Assembly: GCF_000182925.2 (NCBI RefSeq)
Contig: NC_026504.1
Span: forward strand, 3,472,001-3,536,000
DNA length: 64,000 nucleotides
Direction of reading: 5' to 3'
Source of the DNA: Neurospora crassa OR74A
Taxonomy: Eukaryota; Ascomycota; Sordariomycetes; Sordariales; Sordariaceae
The notes under the pieces: model-generated
Seen by the model: only the letters and a program-made list of their open reading frames with translations
Databases searched by the model: none
Told to the model about the DNA's origin: nothing
Shown: piece after piece, positions 53,402 to 64,000 of the stretch
Numbering within the stretch: the first letter of the stretch is position 1
How the letters are laid out: every line of letters starts with the position of its first letter
Made by a program: the position numbers and the translations under genes

Positions 53402-54045
53402 TGGTCATCATAAAAAGAAGTGAGAGATTGAAAGAGAGGACAAGAAGATAAAAAAGTAAGAACGAAGTTCAAGATTGGGCAAGGGAAAAAGGGGTTGAGA
53501 CATGTCCTTTGACATACCCATCCAATGACTTTGACCAAGAAATCCAGTGATGTGATGGTGTTGTGCTTTTCCCATTTTGATCATTTCATCTTTCTCTTCC
53601 TGTCTTTCCTCGCAAGCATAACAGACAAAATAAATAACCCCCTCCGAAAACCAGGCAGCCATCCCATATCATGGAAGACCAACCACTGTGAACCCAACCC
53701 AACCCGGTTTCACAAAAACTCCCGACCAGTACGGGGCTCCAAGGCTTGATATGAAGCCGTCCCACAAAACTCAGTTTCCCGGACCAGGAAAGAAATATCC
53801 CAAACGCCACGTTAATTATATCACCAGCCGCCAAACCCATTTTGTGAAAAAAACGTAAAAGTACCATAAAACTTTATATCGCAATCGGCCCGGACCTAAC
53901 AGCGACCTGGCTGCTTCGCTCGAATGTCGGGGTTCTATGACTCAGGTCTCAAGAGTGACACCGAGTAAGAAGCCGCTAACAGAAATACTTGAGAACATCC
54001 TCCACCATTAATCCATACACGGGAAGACCTTAGTCTATATACTTG

Positions 54046-56892
54046 TTACACAGAGCTGCTTGCAGTTGTCAAGGCCAAAGCGGCTGTGGTCGAGCCAGTC
54101 GTATCAGTCACCTTTTCCGTGGTTGGGGAGCCAGAAGCAGCTCCACCATTGTCGTCACTGGTGGTCAACTTTGGCTCGTCCAAAGCAGCATTGGGCTTCA
54201 GAGAGGGCACACTAACCGATGGGCGAGCTGCCGCAGCTTTGTTCATCCTGCTTTTGGTGTAATCACTCAAGCTCAACTTTTTCTTTATTGGGCTTGGGTT
54301 TGCAGTCAGACCATTGATAGACGACGGCCCCAGGGGACTTGGCAGACCAGTAACGGAAAATGATGACTGAGCCGCCGAAGTCCCTGCAGGTAAAGAAGTG
54401 GTAGAGGTCAAGGCCAAAGAGGTTGAACTTGGAAAGGGCGGAACAGGTGGCATGGGAACCCTCAGATCCAAGACTTTGCTCTTTGGCGCAGTAACGACAG
54501 AAGTACTTTGGGCAGCCTTCAGATGACTCGCTGATACGGTGGGCGCGTCGGGCATCTCGACATCACTTGTGGTGACCTTGCTTGGTGCACTGGGTTTCAA
54601 AGTTGTATCCTGAACCGAACCAGCAACTGAAACCACAGCCTTGTTGTCTTTTGGACTATCCACATCCATTGGGACAGTAGCAACCGCCTGATTGAGCAGT
54701 CGTTGCTTGCCCTGCTGCTCTTTCAGCCAGCGATGATGCTGCATGATGCGCATCGTCACCGAAACCAACCTCCTTTTCGGTCGTGCCGGCGAGGGTGCAG
54801 GGTTGGCCTCGGTGTCGGGGTTCGTTTGAGTACCAGCATCGGCATACTTGGGGCGAGACGGCAAACGGACTGGCTGCGCAGGAACAGGATGGGAAACGAC
54901 GGCAACAGATCCTTTCCTCGAACTGGTTTTCTTCGATTTGGTGACCCGACCAGATTTCGCACTTGCTGCTGGTGATGTTGCTTTGCTGGTGATTGCTGTT
55001 TCACCATTGGCAAAGTGGCAGTGGCGTTCGTCGGGTCCATTCGTCGCATTTGTCGTCTGGGTTGTAGCGCTGCTCTTGCTACCTTTCTTGGAGGTAGTAG
55101 CTGCATCAGAGCCGCGTGCTTTCCGCTTCTTGGTAGGTTGTTGCTGTAACTCGATCCGGCGGAAGGTCTCTTCGATCATGGAGACTTTCCGCTTGTCCCG
55201 ATCGGTCGGCTCTGTCAATATCCCAAGAGTGTCGAATGATCCCTGGCGGGCCGTGGGGGTGAGGTCTCGGCTTGGAGGCTTGCTCCGTGCTGAGCCAGAC
55301 ACTGATCGGCGATCATTCTCGGGAGCATCCTCAAGGTGGCCTTCACTAGCTGCTCGACTGTCCGTTGCTGGCCCTGTGCCGATGGTGGACGAACTTTGTG
55401 TTTTGCTTTTTCGCTTCTTGGTCTTGGGTGGGTTTGCTGGCGCCTGTGATTTGCCCAAATGATTCCGATGGAAGCGGGCAAATGCACATTCTGATCCAAG
55501 GTTGCACGCACAGCCTCCATATTCGGAAAGGATGTTGTGCAGCCAGCTCGTAAGTGCCTGATATTCCCCATCGTCAACAGAAGACTCGGCGTGGGCTGAA
55601 GTGTCTTCGTCACTGAGCCCCAGAACCCGGAGCATCCGTGACTTATTCTCATTGGGGAATCGGAAGTCCCAGGGCAGTGTGATTTCTTCCCTAGCTGCGA
55701 CCTGCCTGTCGGTTACAAGCCAAAAGTGAAGCTCATAGCCGTCTGAAAGATATGTTTCGAGCATGGCATTAGGCTTGCAGCTTCGTCGGATATAGCGAGC
55801 CTGGGATCCTTCTTTCCTGGTGTCGATATAAATGGGAAGCATGGGGTGGAAGAAGACATAAGGAAGCGGGGACGTCAGCTCTTGCCACCGGCTATCGGGA
55901 TCTGCGCAATAACTGCTCTGAATCCCGATCTGCCCATTCAGTTCCACAAGAGGGACGTTATGAGCAATAGCCGATGGCGCTTTGAGGCACTTCCAAGACG
56001 CGACGGTGCCTTGACCGAGTGTCTTCCGGGAAAGTTCAATATCCACTGGCCTTTTTAGCTGATCAATATTTGGGGGTAGAGGCTGAAAAATGTCAGCGTA
56101 GGCCCAGCCCGTCTCTTTCTGGAGTTTGTTGTGGTCTCGTAGCCAAGCCGAGATGGCGTTTGACACCTGGAGGCTAGCAAAACTGTTGGTATGCACAATC
56201 TCAACACCTCGGTCACTGGAGCCGGATAGCAACGCAGGGGCATAGGTATGTATCTCAAAGTCGGCAGGCAGGTCAGGTGGCGTCGCCGCAGGACTAGGAG
56301 GATGAGCATGGTTGGACTTGGTGCTGCCGAATTGTGGACTGCGTTTCGCAGCCTGTGAGCTAACCGAATGACTAGATTTGTGCGAGCTTTTCGATTTCTT
56401 TGTTGGAGGATGGCTGTCCTGGATGCTGGCTTGCTTTTCGGCTTTCGAGTGCTGACCAGTCAATGGCAGGTCGCTCGGTTTCGGCTTCTTCTTGTGGCTC
56501 TTTGAGATAGGACGCTTGCTCTTCTTGTCTGCCATTCCTTCAGTGACACCCGTTGTAAGCTTGCGCCTCTGGTTTTCTTTGGCTCGTTCCCGATCCAAGG
56601 GCCTTGGCTGGCACTCAACACAGAAGTGTGCAAAGTCTGGATCGCGGAGAGCATCCTCAGAGTTGTTGGGGTAGTAGCATTCGATGTGCTGCCACGTATC
56701 GCATAGCTCGCAGTAGATCGTGTTTCCGTCATCGTCGGGGTATTTGCAGATACACCTAATGGTGTACGGCTCTTCCTCAACATTCTCCTGCGCTCGTATA
56801 CCATCTTGGACAGGAACGGCAGCAGAGACGGAGAATGAAGTCCGACTAGGAGGCGCGATTGGCGTCAGCAGTGACGGCAGCTTGTCGGTCAT
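54046..56892 (-). CDS. set-4: PHD- and SET-domain protein of the Set3/MLL5 class
   Basis: Chromatin protein, likely the scaffold of a Set3C-type histone deacetylase complex. Single exon, 948 residues. The PHD finger (45-97) has IRCICKYPDDDGNTIYCELC and the CDTWQHIECYY block, with Cys4-His-Cys3 spacing; this class reads methylated H3K4. The SET domain lies at about 288-412. The usual catalytic NHSC is replaced by RYIRRSCKPN (RRSC at 369-372), as in Set3 and MLL5, and there is no post-SET cysteine cluster of active enzymes, so methyltransferase activity is unlikely. The remainder is basic and Ser/Thr/Pro-rich, with many Lys-rich signals (KSHKKKPKPS, KKRKSKTQ, KKRKARGS). The start follows a purine-rich context and is the first ATG. 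The symbol set-4 is from memory of the Neurospora SET gene list and is less certain than the class. Confidence 0.88.
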   Translation of the reverse strand: MTDKLPSLLTPIAPPSRTSFSVSAAVPVQDGIRAQENVEEEPYTIRCICKYPDDDGNTIYCELCDTWQHIECYYPNNSEDALRDPDFAHFCVECQPRPLDRERAKENQRRKLTTGVTEGMADKKSKRPISKSHKKKPKPSDLPLTGQHSKAEKQASIQDSHPPTKKSKSSHKSSHSVSSQAAKRSPQFGSTKSNHAHPPSPAATPPDLPADFEIHTYAPALLSGSSDRGVEIVHTNSFASLQVSNAISAWLRDHNKLQKETGWAYADIFQPLPPNIDQLKRPVDIELSRKTLGQGTVASWKCLKAPSAIAHNVPLVELNGQIGIQSSYCADPDSRWQELTSPLPYVFFHPMLPIYIDTRKEGSQARYIRRSCKPNAMLETYLSDGYELHFWLVTDRQVAAREEITLPWDFRFPNENKSRMLRVLGLSDEDTSAHAESSVDDGEYQALTSWLHNILSEYGGCACNLGSECAFARFHRNHLGKSQAPANPPKTKKRKSKTQSSSTIGTGPATDSRAASEGHLEDAPENDRRSVSGSARSKPPSRDLTPTARQGSFDTLGILTEPTDRDKRKVSMIEETFRRIELQQQPTKKRKARGSDAATTSKKGSKSSATTQTTNATNGPDERHCHFANGETAITSKATSPAASAKSGRVTKSKKTSSRKGSVAVVSHPVPAQPVRLPSRPKYADAGTQTNPDTEANPAPSPARPKRRLVSVTMRIMQHHRWLKEQQGKQRLLNQAVATVPMDVDSPKDNKAVVSVAGSVQDTTLKPSAPSKVTTSDVEMPDAPTVSASHLKAAQSTSVVTAPKSKVLDLRVPMPPVPPFPSSTSLALTSTTSLPAGTSAAQSSFSVTGLPSPLGPSSINGLTANPSPIKKKLSLSDYTKSRMNKAAAARPSVSVPSLKPNAALDEPKLTTSDDNGGAASGSPTTEKVTDTTGSTTAALALTTASSSV

Positions 56893-59800
56893 AATCTATG
56901 GAAAGACCTCGGGACGGCGGTTTCGGTAGGATATCGGGAGGGTGTTGTTGACTGGTTATCTTTCTAGGTCGAAGGGCATGCTGGCGCGCTGTCCAACGCA
57001 ATTGATTCTGACCAGAGAGACGAGCACAACTTGACGAAAAAGCCGGGGCTTTCATCCGTTGGGAGACAGCCTTGGATTATATTGCCCGTTTGTCGTATGG
57101 ACTAGCCAGGGTTACAAGTCGGCAGCGGAACGCTCGGTCGGGCGGAAGAACACGTCGGAACTGATGATGAAGGTCGAATTCGAGAATTTGAGGAGAGAGC
57201 CCAGGCGGCGTCAATCACTGTCGAGGCCTAGATTGAAAGACCAAGTCTCCAGAAAAGGAATAAGCCGGGCGTCAGGTCGAGGTCGCTCTCGGGATCTGGA
57301 TCGTGTTCTTCTGCGCAGGAGGAGTGGCGAGCGTCAAGCCCAAAAGCGAGGAGAAACGCAGTGGTGAATGACGACGACGACGAGATGGATTTGTCGAGAA
57401 GGGAACAGATTGCGCCGCGAGGAACGAAACGAACTGAAGAAAGGTAAAGTCGGCCGGGGCAGAGTCGTATGTGCGCGAAAATGGAAAGTCGGTTCGGACT
57501 TGGTCAAGACTGTTGTGAAAGATGAATAGGTAGGCAGGTGTCGGAAACGAAGGGGGGGCAAGAGATCCAAGAAAGAGACCAGAGAATTCAAGTGGAAGGG
57601 GACGGGAGGAATGGGAAATCGAGTGCAAAGTGGAAGTGCGAGGGAGAGAGGGGGGCCCACTCGCACTCTGGGAACTCTGCCCTCTGCCCTCTCAAGTCCT
57701 GCCTGCACTCTCACTCAGGTCTGACTCTGGCTGGACTGGCGCTGGCGTGCTGGTTGCAATCGCTCTGTCCACTGCCGTGCCCGCGCGGGCGGCCCTCTCT
57801 GGGGCCCCTCGCTCTGGCAGTGTCTGGCTTTGGGGGCAGGTCATCTCAGAAAGGAAGAAGACGGGAAGGAAGGCGGGCGGGCTGCACTCGCAGTCTCGCC
57901 TGTCGCAGTCGGTCGCAGCACTGCAGCTGAGGTGCTTCAAGTTCTCTGGTTGCGCACCTTTCGTTTTGGTGGCAGTGGAAATGGGAATGGGAATTGCCCG
58001 GGACGGCGACCGGGACCGGGGGAACTCACCACTGACCTCAGCCACTGCCAATGCGTGGCCCTCTCACGCTCTCTCTTGTGCAAAGGGCAGAGGCGGGCAG
58101 TACCTAGGTCGGGCAAGAGTACCTAACCACGGGCACCCCCCCAGGACGGGCAAGACTGGAGGGACGCTGCAGTGCTCAGCAGGAGCACGGGCCAATCAGA
58201 CGAAACAGCCCTCGGCAGCCGTGGAAATCTCCGTGGCACAGGCCTTCCCCCAAATCGGAACCTGTCCAGTTCTTGGGTTGTCCTTGGGCCTTGTTAGGTT
58301 GTGTGCAGTGAGCGTCCTCGGTGCGGGCGACATAAAAGCTGCAAGTGGACTGTGGACGTGCTGCCGGCGGTCTTGTTTCCTTGGATTCCTGGTTCTGCTC
58401 TCCAGCTTGTGTTTCGCTCAGCTGTTTCGCACGTCTGCTGCGTGTCTTTTTCGCCCTACGGTACCCGGCGGGTCTTGGGAAATTGTTAGCGCAACCACTT
58501 TCTACTCTGCCCGATGTGTTTCTAGACTGCCTTGGTAGCTCGCAGCAGCCACTGTGGGCGGGGGCCATCAACCAAGGAAGCAGCTGTTTTGTAGGCGACG
58601 CTTGGCTGTTTTGTCGGATCGAAAAAAAAAAAAAAAAAAGGTCCCCACGGCATCAGCCGCCATATGATATCAACGAAGAAAAAGAACGCAACCGAAGAGT
58701 CCGGCCCGAGCCACTAAGCTCACGGCAGCGGAGAAGAGTAGGAAATGGAAATGGTAAGAAACGTCAGTACTGTGACTGATATGCGACATGGTATGAAGTA
58801 AAAGCATGCAGCTTTGAAATGTTTGCATGCCGAAATGTCGATCGAGCAGCCAGCCAGTGTGGAGGGGTCTTTAGAGGGACAAGGAGGAGGGGGCCTGAAA
58901 GGAAACCACGAAGGGAAGGGACTGAGAGCGAACTGGAAAGAGGCCAGGGCGGGGTGCGTGCGACTGTGCAAGGTGAGGGTTCCATCAACGAAAAGGCGCG
59001 CCGCGAGGGCCGAAGGCAGAACGGACTTGTACGGCGGTTCATTAAGGCCATGTGCGCAATGGCCACCTATCGTGGATTATGGAGGCCTACCCGTGGAGAT
59101 GGGGTATCCAGACGTGATGCAGCACCTCGGAGCGTGGACAACTCTAGGAGCCGCGTCGCGGAAGTCAATCTACCGTGGTGGTAGTAGGTGGTTAGGAGGT
59201 CAGGTACCTGGGCTCACTGGATGATAACCACAGCGGGCAGCAGAAACGGGGTTGTGTTCCGGAAACGGGAAAAGCCCACGGCTATATTGACAGCAGCGAC
59301 AATGACAAGAAGGCGGGTTTGGATGTCAGTACTCTCTCTATAGTGTACATGCCTTGCATGGTATCTCGGGTCGAATATCGTGTTATATTTTGCATTCTTG
59401 ATGCCGGTGACAATCCGTTCAAGCGCGACGGATGCGTCTCAACATGAGGACGATGCCTTTTGGAATGTCTGCTTCTTGGAAAGATTGCGTTCAAAGCCCC
59501 AGGACTTTGAACTCCTGTTTTTAGGGGCGTGCATCTGCGCCTCAGTTATTGTTCGGCCTAGGACGAAGATGAGTGGTGAGCGTCGGAGATTCGAGATGGG
59601 TGTCATCCAACCGCAACCACCGTCCAACAAACAGCCAATGTCACAGCGATTGAACCCAAGACGATGTCGATAAGCACTGCCTTTGAATCCCGTCCTCTTC
59701 AATGTCCACGATTGATAAGCTATGCCCTTTACCATGGCGCTTTGTGTGTCGTTCGACGATCCGTCTTCTGCTGGAAACCAGCTCCGATCTACACTACCTA

Positions 59801-61700
59801 CGCGCGCCCATGCTCAACCTCGGACAAGGTCACTTCGGTCGCACTGTTGAGTGTTGGGAAACGGCTGGTTGGCTGGCTGGTGAGCGTCGATTTGAGCGAA
59901 TCATCGAAGCCGTGAGCAGTGTTGACACTAGTGCTTATTCGTACAAAGTGGGTTTCGAGCGTGACAAAGGTGTGGCTGCAATGCTTCGGCGTTGCTGCAG
60001 TTGCTACTCGCTCCAATCAATGTTGTCATGTCTTTCTCATCACGTTGGACGGTGGGACCCTTCAACCAGGCGCAGCCATTCACATGAAACTATGCAATCT
60101 GCTCCTTTTTATTTCCCTTTCTCCATTTAATACGCCCGTCCGTCACGACTCACTTGCTTGCCCTTTGGGCTTTACTTCCTCTTTTCTTTTCTCTTCTGTC
60201 TTACACCTCCTGTGTGAAAAGGCACATCTGGCTTTGATTGCTGTCCAACAACTTGTTTGACATATCGCATAATTACCTCGTCCAACAACCCCGAAACCGA
60301 TCAAGACGACTGCAAGCCGCCGAACGACTGAGCGAAACTCGTCGTCCCGATCATTCCCGTTTCAGTGATACGCCCGGAAACACATATCAATAATCCCTGA
60401 CCCAGCCTGAATCAGTGCGTCTGACATCTGCCCGAGGCCAGAGAGATACGCTGCCTATCTGCTTTCCAGTTTGCGCGACAACATGGCCGCTGCTCCAAGA
60501 CTCCAACCATTGTTGTAAACTGTATCTCTTGGGCGACATGAACTTCTTCCACAAAGGCGCATCAATGATGGCAGCTTCGGCAGGACTATCGCAGCAAAAC
60601 GGCCCCCATAGCCGAAGTTGTCACGCAGGGACAACCAAACTTCCCAACGCTCCCGCAACTTAGTCTAGGAAACCCATGTTTGAGTTCCAAGCACCACGTA
60701 TGCGATTTCGGACAGTCCGTCGGTTTGTTCTCTGATCTCGATGTTTGGTAAAAACGCCATGTTCGAAATGGCACAATTGACGACCAGGGTTCCGAGTATA
60801 AGCGACCCCTAAACTGAAGGGTTTCAAAAAGCACGCCCATATGCCATGCCGCGAAGGCAGAAAGGATGTAATTCAATTAAAAAAATGCAGCGTTATGTGT
60901 CGTTCAGTGCGCTGAGTGTAGTATACGTAACCTGAGAATGGGCAACCGATATGACATTTCGTCACTCCCTACCCCAGCGATGAAAGTCGAAAGATCCTTC
61001 GACAGCAGCTGGGAACCAAGAACTCGATGCTTCAGGAAACGGCGCCGCCGCAGTAGCTCAATAGTCGTGATTGGTCCAGCTCACATATAAGTGGATCCGC
61101 TCCGACTCACATGATAAGACTAGGTAAACAAGACAAAAGAAAGTTGGGGAAATGGCTGCAGGCTGGGGCAAATCGAACCCGCCATTCGCCGTCATGCCCC
61201 AATGACGTCTCTCGCTTGTTCCGTTGTGAGAGAGGCCTGCGCAGAGTGCCAAAGCGGGAGTGTTTGCGTGTGTTTATCGACTGGGCCAACCAGTGACCTG
61301 GCTCCTGTGGAGGTCCATCTCTACTGATGCAGGTTGGTTGCGTAGCCAGGATCAACCTCACCCAGCCAGTCACGCCAGCCCATTATCTCGCTCGCCATCA
61401 GTTGACTGCCTCCGCTTCCAGTTGCTGTGGCTTGTTTCGTTCCTGGTATCAGAGGTATCATTTGGAGTCTCCATCTACGACGACATCCATCTTTGTAAAC
61501 AACTGCCATTCCGATTTGACTCGTGAGATCCCTGTGGCCGACATCCCGCAACTCAACACAACGAACTGTCGGTAACTGTCTCGGCGGTGGACAGCGTTTA
61601 TATTCCCCGCTTTCTCAACCACATCCCATCCTCTCCAGGGTCTCCATAACACATCTCGGCACCGAACACCGACCGTGACAAATCGCTACCATCACTCACC
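56893..61700. other. 4.8-kb divergent upstream region set-4 / npc-2, no gene seen
   Basis: The set-4 promoter is on the left and the npc-2 promoter on the right (last ~250 bp, C/T-rich then CACTCACC before the ATG). 57590-58350 is unusually GC-rich with many ACTCTG/CTGGC and GGGAA-type short repeats; A18 at 58622-58639. A 302-codon plus-strand frame (57630-58538) lacks an ATG start and recognisable motifs. No RNA gene recognised. Confidence 0.5.
58622..58639 (+). repeat. A18 homopolymer
   Basis: Eighteen A in the large non-coding region between set-4 and npc-2. Confidence 0.88.
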
Positions 61701-62390
61701 ATGAGGCTTTCCGCAGCTGTCATCGCTCTCCTTTCCACGAGCGCCGCCGCTTTTAGCGTTTATCGCGAAAACAGCGTCTCTGCCAACGATGAACTCGATG
61801 TTCCCGGAAAGTCGCCCTTGAGGTTTTGTGACGCTGCGGCCGATCGCAAAGATGACATTGTTACCATCGAGGAGGTCATATTGACACCAAACCCTCCTGA
61901 GGCGTATGTCACATGTCTCTTATCTTACCATGTTCAGAAACAGAAAGCTAATGGGTTTGTCACATACAGCGGTCAGACCCTGACAATCGAGGCGTCTGGT
62001 ATCGTCAAGGAGGCCATCGAGGAAGGGGCATACGTCAACTTGCAAGTCAAGTATGGCTACATCCGCCTGATCAACACCTCTGCCGACCTGTGCAAGGAGA
62101 TGAAGAACGTGGAGCTCGAATGCCCCATCAAGAAGGGCAGACTCTCGATTACCAAGAACGTTGAGCTGCCCAAGGAGATCCCACCTGTACGTTCTTTATT
62201 GCCCAATTTCCCCCTCTCTCAATACTGCTGTCGTTGATGGGAATATTCGCTGACATGGACGGTTTGATGGTTACAGGGCAAGTACACTGTTGAGGCCGAT
62301 GTCTACAACAGCGACGATAAGCACATCACCTGCTTGACCGCCACCGTCTTCTTTGGTCGCAAGACTCTTGGCTTCCTTGACGATCTCTGA
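61701..62390 (+). CDS. npc-2: NPC-2, ML-domain phosphatidylglycerol/phosphatidylinositol transfer protein
   Basis: Small secreted or vacuolar lipid-binding protein of the MD-2/NPC2 family, which moves sterols or phospholipids between membranes. Exons 61701-61903, 61970-62186 and 62277-62390 with introns of 66 and 90 nt give 177 residues. The signal peptide is residues 1-~18 (MRLSAAVIALLSTSAAAF). The ML fold is visible in SPLRFCDAAADRKDDIVTIE, VILTPNPPEAGQTLTIEASG, NTSADLCKEMKNVELECPIK and the C-terminal PPGKYTVEADVYNSDDKHIT...CLTATVFF. Cysteines at the usual positions (RFC, DLC, LEC, TCL) would form the conserved disulfides. Both introns are needed, since reading through either gives a premature or shifted end. 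It is convergent with vma-7, 431 bp away. Confidence 0.94.
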
Positions 62391-62821
62391 TCTGGGTGAA
62401 GAGCGAGCGGATTTGACGATTAACAACGGATATGGCATGTTTAATCTAGACCTTGGATGAATACTGCGCATGATGGATTAATGAACTCATTCTTGGCACC
62501 GAATCGGATGATGGCACTTGCACGGCAACAGCATTTGTATGGGTTTTGCTTTGGTAGTACTGGAGTTTTTCGCGTTTAGTAGTTGGTTTTTGAGACTGTT
62601 TCTGCCTTTAAGCATGCTTAGGCGTGAACATATCTGAGGAAACATTCCCGTCGTTCTGCTTCTTTATAGGTATTCTGAGTTCCCCGCATTGCGCGCCGCC
62701 GCTGTGATGTCGTGGGCACATTGATTCCGCTATGCCCCCATGAACCTGACTGCTTCCATTCCTTCCATCGTGGCGTATCATTCCCCGTTTGTTATGTCCA
62801 TGCTAAACTGGCCAAACACGT
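62391..62821. other. Convergent intergenic region npc-2 / vma-7
   Basis: 431 bases of 3' flanking sequence; nothing else seen. Confidence 0.6.
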
Positions 62822-63413
62822 TTATTCACCAAACAGACGACGGACTCTGCGGAGAACACTGTCCTTCTCAGGGTCGTAAGGGTGGTCTTTGCTCGGGATC
62901 TCGAGAACGGTAGGGAAGGCCGCGGTATGAGTGTCGACTCGGTGTCGTATCCTATCAGCGATCTGTGTCTTCCACGTCAGTTGCCCATTTTATCCAGAAT
63001 TGTCAATAAGAAATATCTCCCCACAAGCCCCCCCTTTGAACCAAGACCCGCACTTACATGTTGGTTAATCAAAACAATGCCAATGTCCTTCCTCTCGGTT
63101 GTGAAGCGGTCAAAGGCCGCCTCGATAGCAGCGTTATCCGTCTTGTTGTCCACCACAAGAAAGTTCTTTTGCGAATCTGGGGGAGCCGTAACGTGCTACG
63201 ATTCGAGTGCGTATTAGAACTCCGCTACCGCATATCATCCGAGGACCATACGGGAACCTACGCCAATGCCTGCAAGGAGGAGTCCCGTGACGGAGTCCTA
63301 GATAATTGTTAGCTCCTTGACAGATGTAGACCTAGTTGCAAAATCACACTCACCTCGTCTCCAATTACAGCCAGGAACTGACGGTCCCTAGCGTCTGCTT
63401 GGGAAGTTGCCAT
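62822..63413 (-). CDS. vma-7: V-type proton ATPase subunit F
   Basis: Subunit F of the V1 sector sits in the central rotor stalk of the vacuolar proton pump. Four exons, 63413-63354 (20 codons), 63297-63262 (12 codons), 63195-63058 and 62962-62822, all phase 0, give 124 residues, the normal length. The protein begins [20 protein letters not shown] and continues [42 protein letters not shown] and [12 protein letters not shown], ending [24 protein letters not shown]. All are textbook family blocks. Introns have GTGAGT, GTAGGT and GTAAGT donors. The 36-nt second exon is easily missed by gene finders, and no single long frame covers the gene. Confidence 0.95.
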
Positions 63414-64000
63414 GATAGGCTGGGTCAGGTATCGGTCGGGGAACGAGGGCTATGCAACGATAGAAACTTGAGTGACTGGCAATAACTTGAGTAAATCTTC
63501 TGAAATGTGTGTTTGTATTAGCGTCGGTAGGGAATGTCGAAGCCTGCCGGCGGTTGCGGTTGTGGTCGTATCGATTGATGTCGACGTCGGCTGTCGTCGT
63601 CCATCCAGGTACTCCAGGATGACGGGACGGACTGGAGCTCTGACCAACCTAGCCGCACCCGCTGGATCCAACTGGGCTCCACTCGCGGTCAACAGCCCGC
63701 GCTAAACCCACTCGACCCCTCTTTTCAGCAATGCCAGGTTCTAAAAACTCCACTGACACAGCTGGGGCTCACTAAATTCTCGGTTCAGGTTGCGCCTCGC
63801 CTGCCACTGGTTGAACCTTGACTGCGACCGGGGTCAATTTCCATGACCTACCTAGGGAGAGCTCTTCCAATCCATTCTCGATCCGCGCCCCGAGCAACGC
63901 AAATGCAAAAGTAAACAAAAGAAATCTTCATTCTTTGACCAACCTTACCTAGAACCAATCCGGGCACAACCCGGTGCCCTTTCACCACACGATACACAAC
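63414..64000. other. Upstream region of vma-7
   Basis: Promoter and leader side of vma-7 up to the window end. Short frames without motifs; no gene supported. Confidence 0.5.

Larger units (their letters stand above)
51036..54045. other. Gene-poor convergent region with homopolymers
   Basis: 3 kb between the 3' ends of the Zn2Cys6 gene and the Set3-type gene. AT-rich; contains G15 (52272-52286), T33 (52405-52437), an A/T-run cluster near 52640-52670, and ATCC repeats (53372-53401). Frames at 51611-52138 and 53089-53340 show no recognised motif; the second opens with ATG but encodes only 83 residues. No gene supported. Confidence 0.5.

Noticed and set aside
57630-58538. 302-codon plus-strand open frame upstream of set-4
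   Set aside because: Opens at GTG rather than ATG; repetitive Gly/Ala/Ser-rich translation from a GC-rich simple-sequence region, no known domain.
61030-61215. Two further stretches with tRNA-box resemblance (TAGCTCAATAG near 61050, CAAATCGAACCC near 61168)
   Set aside because: Neither forms D, anticodon, T and acceptor stems at proper spacing.
1-64000. Dispersed 5S rRNA gene, as often found between Neurospora genes
   Set aside because: Looked for the conserved internal 5S sequence by eye on both strands and did not find it.

Overview
The window is nuclear DNA of a filamentous ascomycete, almost certainly Neurospora crassa or a very close Neurospora species. Short introns (about 60-130 nt) have GT(A/C)AGT-like donors, CTAAC-like branch points and CAG/TAG acceptors. 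The predicted product at 9-10 kb matches, as far as I can recall it, the N. crassa H3K9 methyltransferase DIM-5. The 480-residue GH30 enzyme at 30 kb fits the N. crassa endo-beta-1,6-glucanase NEG-1. All identifications come from reading translations; no database search was possible.

Layout. 1-10 kb: housekeeping and chromatin genes, namely coatomer beta subunit (+), a lipid-anchored UBTD-type ubiquitin-domain protein (-) whose first coding exon is only the ATG, and dim-5 (-). 10.7-19.8 kb: five genes of small-sugar metabolism side by side. These are a 3-hydroxyisobutyrate/threonate-dehydrogenase-like enzyme (-), a class II ketose-bisphosphate aldolase (+), a one-chain dihydroxyacetone/erythrulose-type kinase (-), an RpiB-type sugar-phosphate isomerase (+) and a divergent triosephosphate-isomerase-like protein (+). 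Kinase, RpiB-type and TIM-type enzymes are the combination used for tetritol/erythrulose catabolism in Yarrowia, Brucella and Mycobacterium. I infer a C4 (tetrose/tetronate) catabolic cluster organised around two divergent promoters that share a near-identical 13-bp motif. An NmrA-like reductase follows at 21 kb.

22-41 kb is more accessory: two divergent paralogues of an unrecognised fungal protein (one with a coiled coil, one with a histone-H1-like Lys/Ala tail), an Hsp70-like ATPase, neg-1, a 3-hydroxyacyl-CoA-dehydrogenase-family protein, a SLATT-domain two-TM membrane protein, a long poly(A) block and a 313-bp element with 83-bp terminal inverted repeats. 41-51 kb: a DHA2-type MFS transporter (-), then about 4.5 kb without a convincing gene, then a Zn2Cys6 transcription factor (+).

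54-64 kb: a PHD/SET protein of the Set3 class with a degenerate SET catalytic motif (-), 4.8 kb of apparently non-coding DNA, the ML-domain lipid-transfer protein NPC-2 (+) and V-ATPase subunit F (-). No rRNA, convincing tRNA or CRISPR was seen, and no retroelement or viral sequence was recognised.
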